Assembly: GCA_965223435.1 (NCBI GenBank)
Contig: CBDCWQ010000021.1
Coordinates: 124,001 to 188,000, forward strand
Direction of reading: 5' to 3'
From: CBDCWQ01 sp965223435
Lineage (GTDB): Bacteria > Myxococcota > Kuafuiibacteriia > Kuafuiibacteriales > Kuafuiibacteriaceae
DNA: 64,000 nucleotides
Positions 45,160 to 56,100 of this stretch are shown one piece after another (position 1 is the stretch's first letter; the number at the start of each line of letters is the position of its first letter). Below the pieces are notes generated by a model. It was not told where the DNA came from. It made no database searches and worked only from the letters and a program-made list of their open reading frames with translations. A program made the translations under genes and the position numbers.

Positions 45160-45488
45160 TATACCTGATGCAATTTACGCACGATGCAGCGCTGAACTCA
45201 TCGATACGCGCGGCCCGTCAAAGTGTGTCGACACAACTTTCATCGTGGGCGTCCTGGTACAAGCCCACACCTACAACACTTCCTTCTCAAAGCTCAGAAG
45301 CAAAACATGCGTGACTTCAATCATTGCAAATAGCGCACACATGTTGCACGAACGCAAGCCGAAGCCGTATAGTAGAGATGATTGGTTTCGGAGCTATTTA
45401 GATCAAACCGCGAGCATGGCGTATTGCGGGCTGATGGCTTGTGAACTTTTGGATCTTCAGCATTGGTGTATCAAAGAAAGATAAGAGA
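45160..45488. other. Intergenic region before pilY1
   Basis: About 330 bases with no convincing gene. A frame 45140-45484 is open, but its start overlaps the HAMP gene and its translation has no domain features. A promoter for pilY1 probably lies here but was not recognised. Confidence 0.4.
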
Positions 45489-48400
45489 ATGATTTCGAAC
45501 ACAACGCGGTGGGGCGTGCGAATCTTGCTAACGACACTGATCGCAGTGCCAAGCGCTGCCCTCGCAAAAAAGGGATCGCCACCCGGAAAAGGTGGGACCG
45601 GAGGGAGCGGCGGCGGAGGGAGCAGTGGCGGGGGGGGCGTAGTACCAGCAGCGCCAGTCATTCCAGATGAGTTGGACGTATTCCGGGTTACGGCTGGAGA
45701 TCCGTCGAGTGTGCCGCGCGTAACCATCCTGCTCGACAACTCAAGCTCCATGAACGGAAGCCCCTTGAACACTTCGTGCAACTGGTTTGGCGCCACCCAC
45801 AATGCTGGCAGCGCGAGCCTGAAGAAGATGCAGCAGCTCCAGGCGGTCCTAGTAGGCTGTGAGAGTGCAGATGACGGACTTTTGGACACATGGGCGAACC
45901 AGATGCTCTTTTCGCTGCGCGAAATCAGCGACACGGGCGCCTCTGGTACCCTCCTTCAAGACTTCACGCAAAACTCGGCAAGTCTCGAAACAGGCATATT
46001 GTCCGTTGGGTTTTCGGCCAACACTCCCATGACCGAAGCACTCAAGGAATCGGGCGAGCATTTTAACAATACTTTCACGGATGCGAATACCAGTGCCTGT
46101 GGACAACACTTTATTATCATGGTTGCGGATGGGAATGCGGCCGGTGGCGGAGGTTCAAACTACAATTGGGCTTGTGACGGAGCCACTGCATCCCTTAATT
46201 CCAACGAGCCCCATCTCGGGTCCGAGTACATGGCAACCCACGATGTGTTGTGTGGCGTCAGCGGAGTTCAGAATATCATCACCTACACCGTAGGTATTTC
46301 TGTAACCGGTTCGGCCGCACGTCGAACCATACAGGATGTTGCGAACCACGGCGACGGAGACTATTTCGAGGCCGGAAACGTAGACGACCTTCGAGAGGCG
46401 TTTTCATCGATCTTTAGCCAAATTGCAACCCGGAGTTCAGTGACCTTTTCGTCCATCTCGGTGGAACGCGACGAAAGTTTATTTACGGGAGAGTTCGCCT
46501 TTCCAAGCTCCTACCAACCTCGGCCCAACGGAATGTTCTGGGGAAACATCAAGAAATCTTGCATTCTGCCGAACGTCAACCAAGGTCTATACGACCAGAA
46601 CGAACTCACCTGCCTTTTTAAGTCACCTGATGGGGTTACACTGCTGAACAACCCCGGGGCCATCGACCTTTGGAGTGGCCTTTCGAGCACCGACACCAAT
46701 GTCGGCGGCGTGGGCGCTATCTTGCGAAGCCGCATGGGCGCGCCCGACGGGACTCCGAGCACTCCCTATAGGCCGCGCAACATTGTCAGCTGGAAGAAAT
46801 GGCACTGGGGGTACTCGTCCGTAGAGCCAACGAATTTTAGCGATGTATTCGGGCTCTATGGGCTAAACACATGGGTCACGAGGTCTGAGCAACCCGGCTT
46901 CATCAACCGAGTCCATGGCTATACCTGGGACGCAACAGCGACCGGAGATCCAGTCGAGGTCCCTGAATGGACGCTTGCAGACACCATACATCCGGACATC
47001 ATTGTTCTAAAATACGGCACGGACTGCGACATCCCCGGCTCATGCTATTTGGTTGCTGCAGCCAATGACGGCATGCTTCACTTTTTTGATGCGGCAACAT
47101 CCAGCGGCCAAGAAGTCACAGCCCTGGCGCTTCAAGAGTTCATGAACCCGATGTGGAACTACAGTGGAAAGAACATGTTGCGGGACATCAACCGCCAACC
47201 GAGCGGAGAAGGCATTCATCGATATTATATCGATGGCGGCATCCGCCTTTTTCACGAAGAAACAATCCCTAACGGAATCATTGATGCCAGCGAAGTGGCT
47301 TACTTGATCGTCGGTTTAGGGCGAGGTGGAAACGCGTACTACAAGATTCCGGTGAGCGAGTTTAACGGTACACTTTCAAACACACATAACCCCATCTACC
47401 CCCTTCTTCGCACAAACTGGTCCGGGAGTGCCTTTCGAGAGCTCCAACAAACTTGGGCTTCTCCCTATCTGAACAAACTCAGCGTAAGCGGGGGCAGCAC
47501 AGCCAAAAGAATCGCGATTTTTCCCACCGGTCATATCGAAAATTTCGATTGGCCGGAAAGCATGGTGCCAGGACAAGTGCCAGGACCAGCCTCATACTCT
47601 TGGAGCGGCTATTCATGCACCACTGCAGCTACAATGGCCGGGCTCCCGAGCACCGCGTGCAACCAAACCTATACCGGGGGCTACCCGGACTTGGGCGTGC
47701 CAAGCGGCGTAGGCCCTTGGGAAATTCCGAATGCTATCGCCTATCAGTTTTGGTTTTCAAGCATGGATCTAGATCCGAACGATACCTTGATCGTCGAAGA
47801 CTCCCAGGGGACAGCCGCTGGCGCCTTCACGGGCGGAGGGCAAGCCGCAGAGTCATGGTCCAAAACCGCGTCGGAATACGCATTCGTTTTCGACGTGACC
47901 GCCAACCTCTATTGGGCCTTGGATGGAACCGCAACTACCCACGAAGGCTTTACGATAAGTTCGGTGGAGGTTCTCACGAAAACTACGGGGACGACGGGGC
48001 CTCACTACCCGGGCCTTTACATCGTCGACCTGGACAATTGGAACGGTAACTGGTCTTTTTCGAACTCATCGTCCGACTCGGGTGTTCTCGTTCACATCAC
48101 CAAGAACTGCCCGTCGGGAAGTAGTGCTGTAAGCTGCATTGACCAGTCGACCTCTCCAGATCTCGCGTTCATGACCTGCCCAATTTCTTCTGAGGTTTCT
48201 GTCGATACACTGGGTGACCAAATCCGAGGGGTCTATGTCGGCGACGAATGTGGGCAAATATGGAAAGCCTACCCTGACCCCATTACCCATGCCTGGAAAG
48301 CCAAACGGCTGCTCAGCGTCAACAACGGGGATTTCTCGAGCCAGACAACGTCCGTCGGCAAATCCAAGGACGTTCGAAAGATATTCCGAAAGCTCGACCT

Positions 48401-49019
48401 GGTGCTTTCAAACTGCCCCGGCCAAACAGTCTTGGGCATATACTTCGGGACCGGAAACGTTCAGCGGCCCAATGCCACGGATGAGCTCAAAGATGCGGCG
48501 ATCACCAGCGGCCGGGACATCGTCGGTGTGATCTGGGATGACGGCACCGTGCAGAACGAGACTTTGGCCAATATGGGAGACGCGACCTCGGTCGATAGCG
48601 TCGATCCCAAGGCGCTCAAACTGGCGGGCAAAGCTGGATGGTACTTGGAGCTCGGACCCGACGAGAGAATGCTTCGAGATCCGGTGGTCTTTGCCGGAAC
48701 CGCTTTTTTTAAGTCGCACACGATCACCGGAGCCACCGGTGCGGCATGTACCAACCCGGCAGGCCTCGATAAGGTGTATGCAGTTAACAACTGCACCGCC
48801 GGCGCGGTCAAGGATATGAACAACAACGGCACCAAAACGGCAGCAGACCGCGTCGTTTGGAGCGGCGCCCAAGACATCGGTGGAAATCTTTCGGTCTTCA
48901 CGCCGCGAGACTCGGACGCTTTCGTCACCACAGGCAATCTCAGCGTGGAGGAAGAAACAAAGCTGCCCGCAAGAGCCCAGAGTTCCGGCGCAAGAATTTA
49001 TCTATGGAGGATGCCTTAA
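45489..49019 (+). CDS. pilY1: Type IV pilus tip/biogenesis protein PilY1
   Basis: A 1176-residue exported protein from ATG 45489. Signal MISNTTRWGVRILLTTLIAVPSAALAKKG; then a Gly/Ser-rich stretch. An N-terminal von Willebrand A-like domain has a MIDAS-type motif (ILLDNSSSMNGS) and AYLIVGLG-like later strands. The C-terminal half is the PilY1 beta-propeller: PDIIVLKYGTDCDIPGSCYLVAAANDGMLHFFDAATSSGQE, GDQIRGVYVGDECGQIWKAYPD, and LGIYFGTGNVQRPNATDEL. PilY1 proteins sit at pilus tips and act in adhesion, biogenesis and surface sensing. It is the expected partner of the PilV/W/X/FimT minor pilins in this cluster. Length matches the family. Confidence 0.93.
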   Translation: MISNTTRWGVRILLTTLIAVPSAALAKKGSPPGKGGTGGSGGGGSSGGGGVVPAAPVIPDELDVFRVTAGDPSSVPRVTILLDNSSSMNGSPLNTSCNWFGATHNAGSASLKKMQQLQAVLVGCESADDGLLDTWANQMLFSLREISDTGASGTLLQDFTQNSASLETGILSVGFSANTPMTEALKESGEHFNNTFTDANTSACGQHFIIMVADGNAAGGGGSNYNWACDGATASLNSNEPHLGSEYMATHDVLCGVSGVQNIITYTVGISVTGSAARRTIQDVANHGDGDYFEAGNVDDLREAFSSIFSQIATRSSVTFSSISVERDESLFTGEFAFPSSYQPRPNGMFWGNIKKSCILPNVNQGLYDQNELTCLFKSPDGVTLLNNPGAIDLWSGLSSTDTNVGGVGAILRSRMGAPDGTPSTPYRPRNIVSWKKWHWGYSSVEPTNFSDVFGLYGLNTWVTRSEQPGFINRVHGYTWDATATGDPVEVPEWTLADTIHPDIIVLKYGTDCDIPGSCYLVAAANDGMLHFFDAATSSGQEVTALALQEFMNPMWNYSGKNMLRDINRQPSGEGIHRYYIDGGIRLFHEETIPNGIIDASEVAYLIVGLGRGGNAYYKIPVSEFNGTLSNTHNPIYPLLRTNWSGSAFRELQQTWASPYLNKLSVSGGSTAKRIAIFPTGHIENFDWPESMVPGQVPGPASYSWSGYSCTTAATMAGLPSTACNQTYTGGYPDLGVPSGVGPWEIPNAIAYQFWFSSMDLDPNDTLIVEDSQGTAAGAFTGGGQAAESWSKTASEYAFVFDVTANLYWALDGTATTHEGFTISSVEVLTKTTGTTGPHYPGLYIVDLDNWNGNWSFSNSSSDSGVLVHITKNCPSGSSAVSCIDQSTSPDLAFMTCPISSEVSVDTLGDQIRGVYVGDECGQIWKAYPDPITHAWKAKRLLSVNNGDFSSQTTSVGKSKDVRKIFRKLDLVLSNCPGQTVLGIYFGTGNVQRPNATDELKDAAITSGRDIVGVIWDDGTVQNETLANMGDATSVDSVDPKALKLAGKAGWYLELGPDERMLRDPVVFAGTAFFKSHTITGATGAACTNPAGLDKVYAVNNCTAGAVKDMNNNGTKTAADRVVWSGAQDIGGNLSVFTPRDSDAFVTTGNLSVEEETKLPARAQSSGARIYLWRMP

Positions 49020-49020
49020 T

Positions 49021-49584
49021 ATGAAACGCGTAGGAAGGACAACGATGGGTCGTACGTGGCGATACTCTGGACTCGGAACAGTGGCATTCTTTGTTTTTAC
49101 AAGCGGGGCCCTTGGGGACACGGGGGCGGTGCAATCAGAGATCAAGCCTCCAACCAGCAAGGAAGAGGCTAAGGAGCTTCTTGAGACGCTCAAGAAAAAA
49201 TCTCGCTTACCCGGAAACTTTAAGAAGCTTCGCGTTCCCCAAAAACATGTGACCAGAGATCGAAAGTTTCAGGGTGTTAATGACACGGCGAAAGTATCGG
49301 GCAAGCTTGTATCAGCTGGCGCTGGGGATCTGCTGCTCTCACGACCCGTAGATAGCGCTCAGGCCGCCAAGCTCGCACGCATGGGCTACCGCCGCGTCAC
49401 GAGCAAGAAAGCGCTCAGCCACCAAACCCTCTTCGAGTCGAACGCTTACCTGCTTTACGACATCGCTGCCGAAGTCTTTGTGCCAGAGTCCTTGTCCCGA
49501 TTGGTCGGTGAAGCTGTTGAGCTCGAGATCAAAAGAGACAAGAAGGGTGTACCCATCGTGGTCGCCATCAGAAAGGCAAAGTAG
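49021..49584 (+). CDS. Small exported protein following PilY1, unknown function
   Basis: A 187-residue protein from ATG 49021, two bases after the pilY1 stop; GGAGG lies in the end of pilY1. The N-terminus GRTWRYSGLGTVAFFVFTSGALG is a signal peptide. The mature part is basic and Lys-rich at first (KEEAKELLETLKKKSRLPGNFKKLRVPQK), then alternates Ser/Val/Leu segments (VSGKLVSAGAGDLLLS, YLLYDIAAEVFVPESLSRLVGEAVELEI) compatible with a small beta fold. No family was recognised. Tight coupling to pilY1 suggests a role in pilus biogenesis or PilY1 export. Confidence 0.65.
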   Translation: MKRVGRTTMGRTWRYSGLGTVAFFVFTSGALGDTGAVQSEIKPPTSKEEAKELLETLKKKSRLPGNFKKLRVPQKHVTRDRKFQGVNDTAKVSGKLVSAGAGDLLLSRPVDSAQAAKLARMGYRRVTSKKALSHQTLFESNAYLLYDIAAEVFVPESLSRLVGEAVELEIKRDKKGVPIVVAIRKAK

Positions 49585-49586
49585 CC

Positions 49587-49614
49587 TCCCTTCCGAAACG
49601 TCGAACGGAAGGGA
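49587..49614 (+). terminator. Terminator-like hairpin after the pilus cluster
   Basis: A perfect 9-bp stem (49587-49595 with 49606-49614) with a 10-base loop starts 2 bases after the stop codon of the last gene of the cluster. No run of T follows, so it may be a processing or stabilising hairpin rather than a classical rho-independent terminator. Confidence 0.5.
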
Positions 49615-49866
49615 TGAGAATGGCCGGGGACAAGGTATGTTGCGTTTTTGAAAGTGAAACGCTAGGCGCTGCCTCCGCCGAGTACGGTCAATGCGGGCTC
49701 GAAGATATGTTGGCGTGCTAAACGATCTCGTCAGCAACTGATCAGTACAACTATGCAGATCGGTGCACACACTGAACAATCTGCCTCCCGTCCGTCGATG
49801 GCCCGTTGACACGTTGCTCAGGCGATGTCAGCGTGCTGCTGCGCCGTTTGGACGGAGGAAATGAGC

Positions 49867-50088
49867 ATGACCATGGATTTGAAATCCGTACTCAATGGAA
49901 AAGCAGATCTAGACATCGTCGTCACGACCGACATCGACGGAAAGCTGTTGGCTGAAGCGGGAGAAGGTGACAGCGAGAACCTTTGCGCTGTTGGGCAGAT
50001 GTGTGCCCAAGAAATAGCAGAGGCCGGGCGAGAGCTCAATTTGGGCGAGTCAGTTGGGATGAATACGATGAATTCATTGAAGGCGTAG
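49867..50088 (+). CDS. Short roadblock/LC7-like protein
   Basis: A 73-residue protein from ATG 49867, placed by GGAGGA 7 bases upstream (49854-49859); ATG 49861 would be too close. The sequence DLDIVVTTDIDGKLLAEAGEGDSENLCAVGQMCAQEIAEAGRELNLGES resembles the first two-thirds of roadblock/LC7 (MglB-like) domains: VVTTD-x-DGKLLA, then a helix. The protein stops where the last strands would begin. In another frame the sequence continues open for about 28 residues (to the stop at 50155), so a frameshift truncation is possible. Roadblock proteins usually partner small GTPases (MglA) in polarity of myxobacteria. No such partner is in the window. Confidence 0.5.
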   Translation: MTMDLKSVLNGKADLDIVVTTDIDGKLLAEAGEGDSENLCAVGQMCAQEIAEAGRELNLGESVGMNTMNSLKA

Positions 50089-50189
50089 CCAGACGTGTCC
50101 CTGAGCCGGCAGCACAAACTGCTTTCTTGGAACATGCAGCAACCCTAAAAGTTTGAGCGGAGCAGGCTCGTCTACGCGATAGGCGGAAG

Positions 50190-53100
50190 CTATTTCTTCT
50201 TTTTCTGTTCTTTTTCCGTATTTTTTAGGGCCTTACTGTTCGCATCCAAGAGATGGCCGCTGATATTCAAAATCAGATTGTTTTCGGTATGGCTATCATG
50301 CCAAGTCGGGACCATCACGGTGGCCTTGCCTGTTGAAACCGGGATCATGACCAAGTACTGGTCGCGGGAGTGCTCCTTTCGGTACTTTCGAAGGACTTCA
50401 AGCGCCGACAAGTATTGGTCATGAACTTCCCTCATGGCGCGTACCTCGAGCACCTCTGGGTTCACGAAGTCACGGACTGGGTTTCGTAGACCGAACCAAA
50501 TTTTCACTTTTTTGCGATAGAAGTAGCCATGCTCGGTGAGCTCGTTTTCCGCCATACGTGCAGCGACCAGCGCCTGCCACACGCTTTCTTTGTCTTCCGT
50601 GTTGGGCGGAGGCTTTGCATATCCGTCTTTTGCAAGAGCGTTCTCAAACTCGAACAAGTCGTTGGCTGCATCCAAGGCGTAGTGTTTTTCTGGGTAACTG
50701 AACCACCGTTCCACCCAACCACCGTAGTCGTGAACGTCATAGTAGGTATGTATGCATGCCAGAGACTTCTGATAGTCTTTGTACAAGGTCTTGATGTGGT
50801 TATTCGATAGTTTGTCTTTGTTCTCGAATAGCTTCGTGGGGTGACGCAGGCCTTTCCAGGCATCGATTTTCTTTTCGTAGAAGTAGCCTTCACGGATCAG
50901 CTCTCGGCGGTGACGACGGGCATCTGCGATGCACGGCCACACGTCGTCTTCATCGGAAGTTGGCAGCAAATCGATAACACCCGCTGGAACCCCACTGGGC
51001 TTTTGCTTTGATCGTTTCTTTTTATCGTCTTGGATTGGGGGGGGGATAACGTCATCGCTAGGGTTCGAGCCGGCAACGGTGGGCAGGGGTCCGATGGGGT
51101 GGATTGTCTCCCGCGGTCGCACCTGGAGGTCCCCTACGTTTAGGGAATCGCGCGGGTTTGCGACCCACCACGACGGAAACCCAAAGGCCGCGTGGCTTTC
51201 GACATGAATACCCGCTGCCAGTTCTGCTGCAGTTGTGTTGAAGAACCAGCCGAGCAAAAATCCCTCCATCGTTCGAAGCCACTCGGCCCGAGCTGCATCA
51301 TGTGGGAAATAGTTGGCGATCGACAAGATGCCATGCCACCAACTGTGATGCATGAGAAACGTGTCGACGATCTCATCAAGGCTCCGATCGGTATCCAAAA
51401 CAAAGATTTTCACACGTCCGTTCTGGCCCGCATATTTGGGTAGATCGGGCTTTGCAAAACCTGCAGCTCCAGTCCCACCTTTTGGGAACAGTGCGTCGAT
51501 GGGCACCAGATCCGGCATGTGGCGAATGTCGAAGCCGTAGATTGCCTTGTCATCGAAAAGTTGGGTCGTGCCGTCTATTGCTTCGTAGCCACCGCCTCGG
51601 CGAATCTGTTCTTCGTCGAGAAAGAAGGCTGTCAGGCCGGCCCCTCGACCGACGTCAAGCATGACGTTTTCGGCGGCCACAGACCCGACCTCGACCCAAG
51701 CCGGGCTCGGGGCGCTGTCGAAGACGACCATGGTCTTGAGAGCGAGGTCGTTTTCAGCGGTGAACACATAACCCGCCGGAAGGGCCACGGCCATCGCGCC
51801 CGCTGCGAGCTTTGGTTCGGCACTCAAGAAGGTCTTCATCATTCCAAAGAAACCTTTGCTGACGTTTTGCCCTGCGAACTTTGGAACCTGGATCATGTGA
51901 ATGACCTCAGCTTCCTCGTGGCGATCCAGTTTCGTCACCGTGTTGTCCAAGCCCAGCAACGACAAGAGCGAGTCCGACGAGGTTTCAAGATTGGAGTTGA
52001 TCACCGATGAGGACCGAACTGTTTGATAGTGGAACTGGATGAGCTCCTCGGACCACAGACCCCGATACAAGCTGAGCTCGTCGAGAACGCCGGGAAACAG
52101 ATAGGATGCTCCGTCAAACCCGAACGTGCCATTTTGTCTGAGGCCGCCTACGACCAAGCGTCCGTTCTTTGGAAGCGAAAGCGGTTCTCTTGTCCGTTCA
52201 GCCGCCTCAAAATTGGCTCGAAATTCCAGGCGGCTGTTGACGTACAACATGATTTCCCGTGCCTCGCCGTCCCACCCTGCGACCACATGGCTCCATTCGT
52301 GGGCGGGTAGCTCCTTCGTGGAAACCACGTTGCGGCTGAGTGCGCGACTTTGAGCCACCGAGAACTCCACGCGTCGGTCGTTCAGGATTCGAAGCTCCCA
52401 GCCTTCGGCTTCGCGTCCGGAACGGTTTCCGATGATCACCCCGTCATCACGAAAATCGGCGTCCGGCTTCACCCAGACGCTGACCGTGAGGGCATCGAGG
52501 CCTTCGAACTGAGTGGCTGTGTGATTTTCGATTTCGAACGTACCGTATCCGCCTGGTGCGGAGGACGGTGCGTAACCTCTTCCGCGCACGCCCGCTGGGA
52601 ACACGTCTTGGGGAGGGGGATCCTCAATAAGAAATTGTCCTGCGTTGTGATTCTGGGTGGCATCTACGGTATCGCCGTCGAGAGGCCAGATTCCGACGAA
52701 TCCGTCTACTGTGAGACGAAAATGCCGCGATGTTTCACCGACCGCAAGTGCCAGGTGTGCGTCGTAGGCGCCCGGCTCCGTGCTTTGGGGCCAGCAAGCA
52801 CGGACCGCGCGCAGTTCCCCGGGCTCGAGGGTTACCGAAGAAAGAGCGCGATCTACCTGACCATCAAGAAATGTTACTGGTCCCGAAAAGTCATACGTTC
52901 GGACTGGCATGGGGCTTTCGAGATTGTTTGTGACGCTCGCGGGCACCATACACCAGCCCCCACGGCCGTTCTCAATCGCTTTGTTTGCGTGCAGCCTATC
53001 TTGTCGGGAAATGATCGAGATGGCAGGCTCCAATTCTGAACCGGCCCAGCTCAACCGAATGGAGTTTGGCAGGGTTGTGAAGCGGAAGCCCGGCCCATGG

Positions 53101-56100
53101 AGAGACGCAAGCAAGGGTTGCGAATATTCATGCTGGTTGTACACCGAGAGCAACGTCTTGCCCACTTCAGGAAGGATACAAAGTTTGAGCTTGGTTCCCT
53201 CAGGTCCGTGCTGAGCATGGAAGACAAAGCCCTCATGGGTGCGCCACGAAATGGCCGACAGCGATTTCCCAAACACAGAGAAGGAGCGACAGATAGGCTC
53301 ATTTCCCGAATCTGGGATCTCAAAATCCAGGACCTCGGGCGTTACGGTGGGCATCTCGATGGGCGCAAGGGTTCGGATGTTGGTCCTTACGAGGACTCGG
53401 TCGAGGGTCTCGCCCGTCACTGCATCTTTGAAGTGGATAACATCATAAATTTCGTCACCGAGGTTTTTGGGGATCAATGCCGGATCCAGCTCAACCCGTA
53501 GCTCTTCCGCGGCTGTCGTTTCACCCTCTGGGTCGCCAGAGATGGTCACGGTTGAGTCGATTTGCACAAAAGCATGGGTGTGCTCGATCTTGATTTCCTT
53601 GGGCTCCTTGCTTCGGCTGTAAACCAAAAGAAGGTTCGCGTCCGTACGCACGCCCGATTCTTCAAGGGTGAATCGAATCAGCGTGGGTCTTGCGGCCGTC
53701 CTCTCATCGGGGCTCATGACGGGCTGGTGCTCGTCGTCTACGAGCACCGCGAAGACCGACTTGCCTGCATTTTCAGGCACGTCTAAGCCATCGCCTAGGG
53801 GCGCACTGAGCGTGTCTTCCGACACTGCCGCGGTTTTAAGGATTTCACGTGGCCCGCCACTCGGTGTAGCAAAGGCAAACGGGTGGGCCGGGAAGCCAGA
53901 AAGCCGGCCCACTGATTCCGAACCCGGCGGCTGATCGGACGCTGGAGCGAGCCGCTCGAGCCAACGCGTACGCATCTCTTCGGGCCATCCATTGTGATCA
54001 CCGAGCAGCCGTTCGAAATCGGTGGCCGTGAGATGACCCGTACGAAGAAGGCGATGCAGCCAAGCGGGCTGCATGCTCGCACGGCTGGCGACTTTTGGCA
54101 GATGGCCGTCCCCAAATTCATTGATGAAATGCCGCAAGGCCCGACGCCGAGCCGCCTCGGCTGTTGCCAAGAAACCTGAGGGCGCGCCGCTGGGAGCCCC
54201 GCCAGCGGTGAAGGTGATGTCGGCTTGGAAGGCGCCTGCCATGGCCGTGCGTAGAGCGATCGACACGAATCGCCAGTAACCCGGTGATTCGGGATGAAAG
54301 GCTGCAATTGAGTCGATACCCTCGAGCTCGTAGGCAAGCTGGCCGGTCTGGTTCTGAATGCCCGACCTCACCGCGCTTTTGAGTCTTTGGCGGATCAATT
54401 CTTTCACCTCAGTCATGGAAGCGTGAGGAGGCCATTCGATCAGTGGGGCTGCCATGCGCATCTGGTGCGGTAGATCGGATGCGGTGCCGGTGTTGTCCTT
54501 TTGCGCGGTGAGCATATAGGGGCCAGAAGACATGTCGAGGCTCTTGATCAGCACATCGAAAGCCAACGCTTCCGCATTTTCATCGTACCCGAGTGTCTCG
54601 AATAATGACCCTGCAGTGTGTCCCTGGCGAGCATCCAGAAGGTTTTGGGCGCTCTCTTGCACAACACCGCAAGAAGCAGGAAAGCCTATATAGTAGTCCA
54701 AGAAGGTATGCGTCTCTCCCAAGATTTTTTCCGCATGGGTGCAAAAATTCGACAGATCATACACCGAGCGACGCACGAGCTCATCGTAAAATGTCTCACG
54801 GAAGTTTTTCGACCACGTCTTTGGTGAGAGCGGTCGTGGTCTTGAAGCCGTCGAAATTTGTTCCAGCGCAAAACGAATCCGGACCAAGGCCCGAAAGAGA
54901 GCATCAAAACGGTAGGGGCGAAAATCTGAGGACAAGAGCGCCGTCAGGGTGTCGAGGTACTGCCGCGAAAGACTTTTTTCGATGGCGAGCCAATCCTTCG
55001 CGGTCCGCACCGGTGATGCCTTTTTTCCGGTGACCAGGCTTGCGCCCACACTCAAACCCAAGAATCCTCCAGGCGTATCGAGTAAATAGGTAAGGCCATG
55101 AAGAAGTGCGTCCGGCACTTGGCCTTCGAGACGCCGGAGCCTTGCCAAGGCCAGGAGGGCCAGGTTGTCTTGACGTGGATCTATTCTGGACAGCCCTCGG
55201 CGCGCAAACGCCTCTCCGCCAAGGCTTGTCCACCGAAGCGAAAAATCATCCGCCTGCAAGGGGATGCCAAAAGGTGGTGGTTGAGAAGCTCTTTTGGTAC
55301 GGGCTTCGAAGCCAAAGTGCTCCTCCTCGGCACTGCTCAAAAACGCCAGGGCATCGAGAACGATTTGTGCTTCGCGGAGATGATCCTGACTTTGGTAAAA
55401 CAGAGCGCATAACGCAAACGTGCTTGGACCCTGGGCCGCACGCGTGGCCCCCGTTGCCGAGACGAAATCAAGAGGACCCTCTTGTTCCGATGACCAGCAC
55501 AACGGGGCAAGCTGTTCTTTGGTTCGGGAGCGCCAAAGGTCAAATGGTGCGCCCCACAGCCGAGACGCCAATTCGAGGTTGAAGTACCAAAGCACATTGT
55601 CATCGATCCGAGCATGAACTGCATCTCCAAAAAGCAGTCCTGGGTGGGTCTTTTGAAGATGATGTTTGCCGAGAGCCCGAAGTCGGGCCAAGTACGCAGC
55701 TTCGGCCGCTGATCGAAGGGCGTGCTCTTCGGCCAGCGGATGGTGCTCTAAGTAGCGCCCTACCGCATAGAGCCCAAAAAGCTGGACATCGAGATGGCTT
55801 CCCCACAAGAGCGGCTCACCCGTCCGCGAATCGACGGCATAAGGCCCACTGTCGCTGTCGCCCGAATTTGCCGAAAGAACCTTGAGGAGTGCCCCCAGCC
55901 ACCGATCCGCCGCCGCACCGTCCCCTTGCTCCAGCGAAACAAGCAGCGCCAAAGCCTGGTCTTCGACCAGGGTGTAGGCGCGGCCGTTTTGTTCCCCAGA
56001 GTTGACAAGAGTGGGCCCGTCCTCGATATCGGCGCCGGCGTCGTCGGGCGAAAAGAAGATCTCAAGATCTAGGATCCCAGGGTACGAACCTTCAAGCCAC

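Noticed and set aside
45140..45484. 114-residue frame between the HAMP gene and pilY1
   Set aside because: Begins inside the HAMP gene, lacks a ribosome-binding site and shows no protein features; treated as intergenic.
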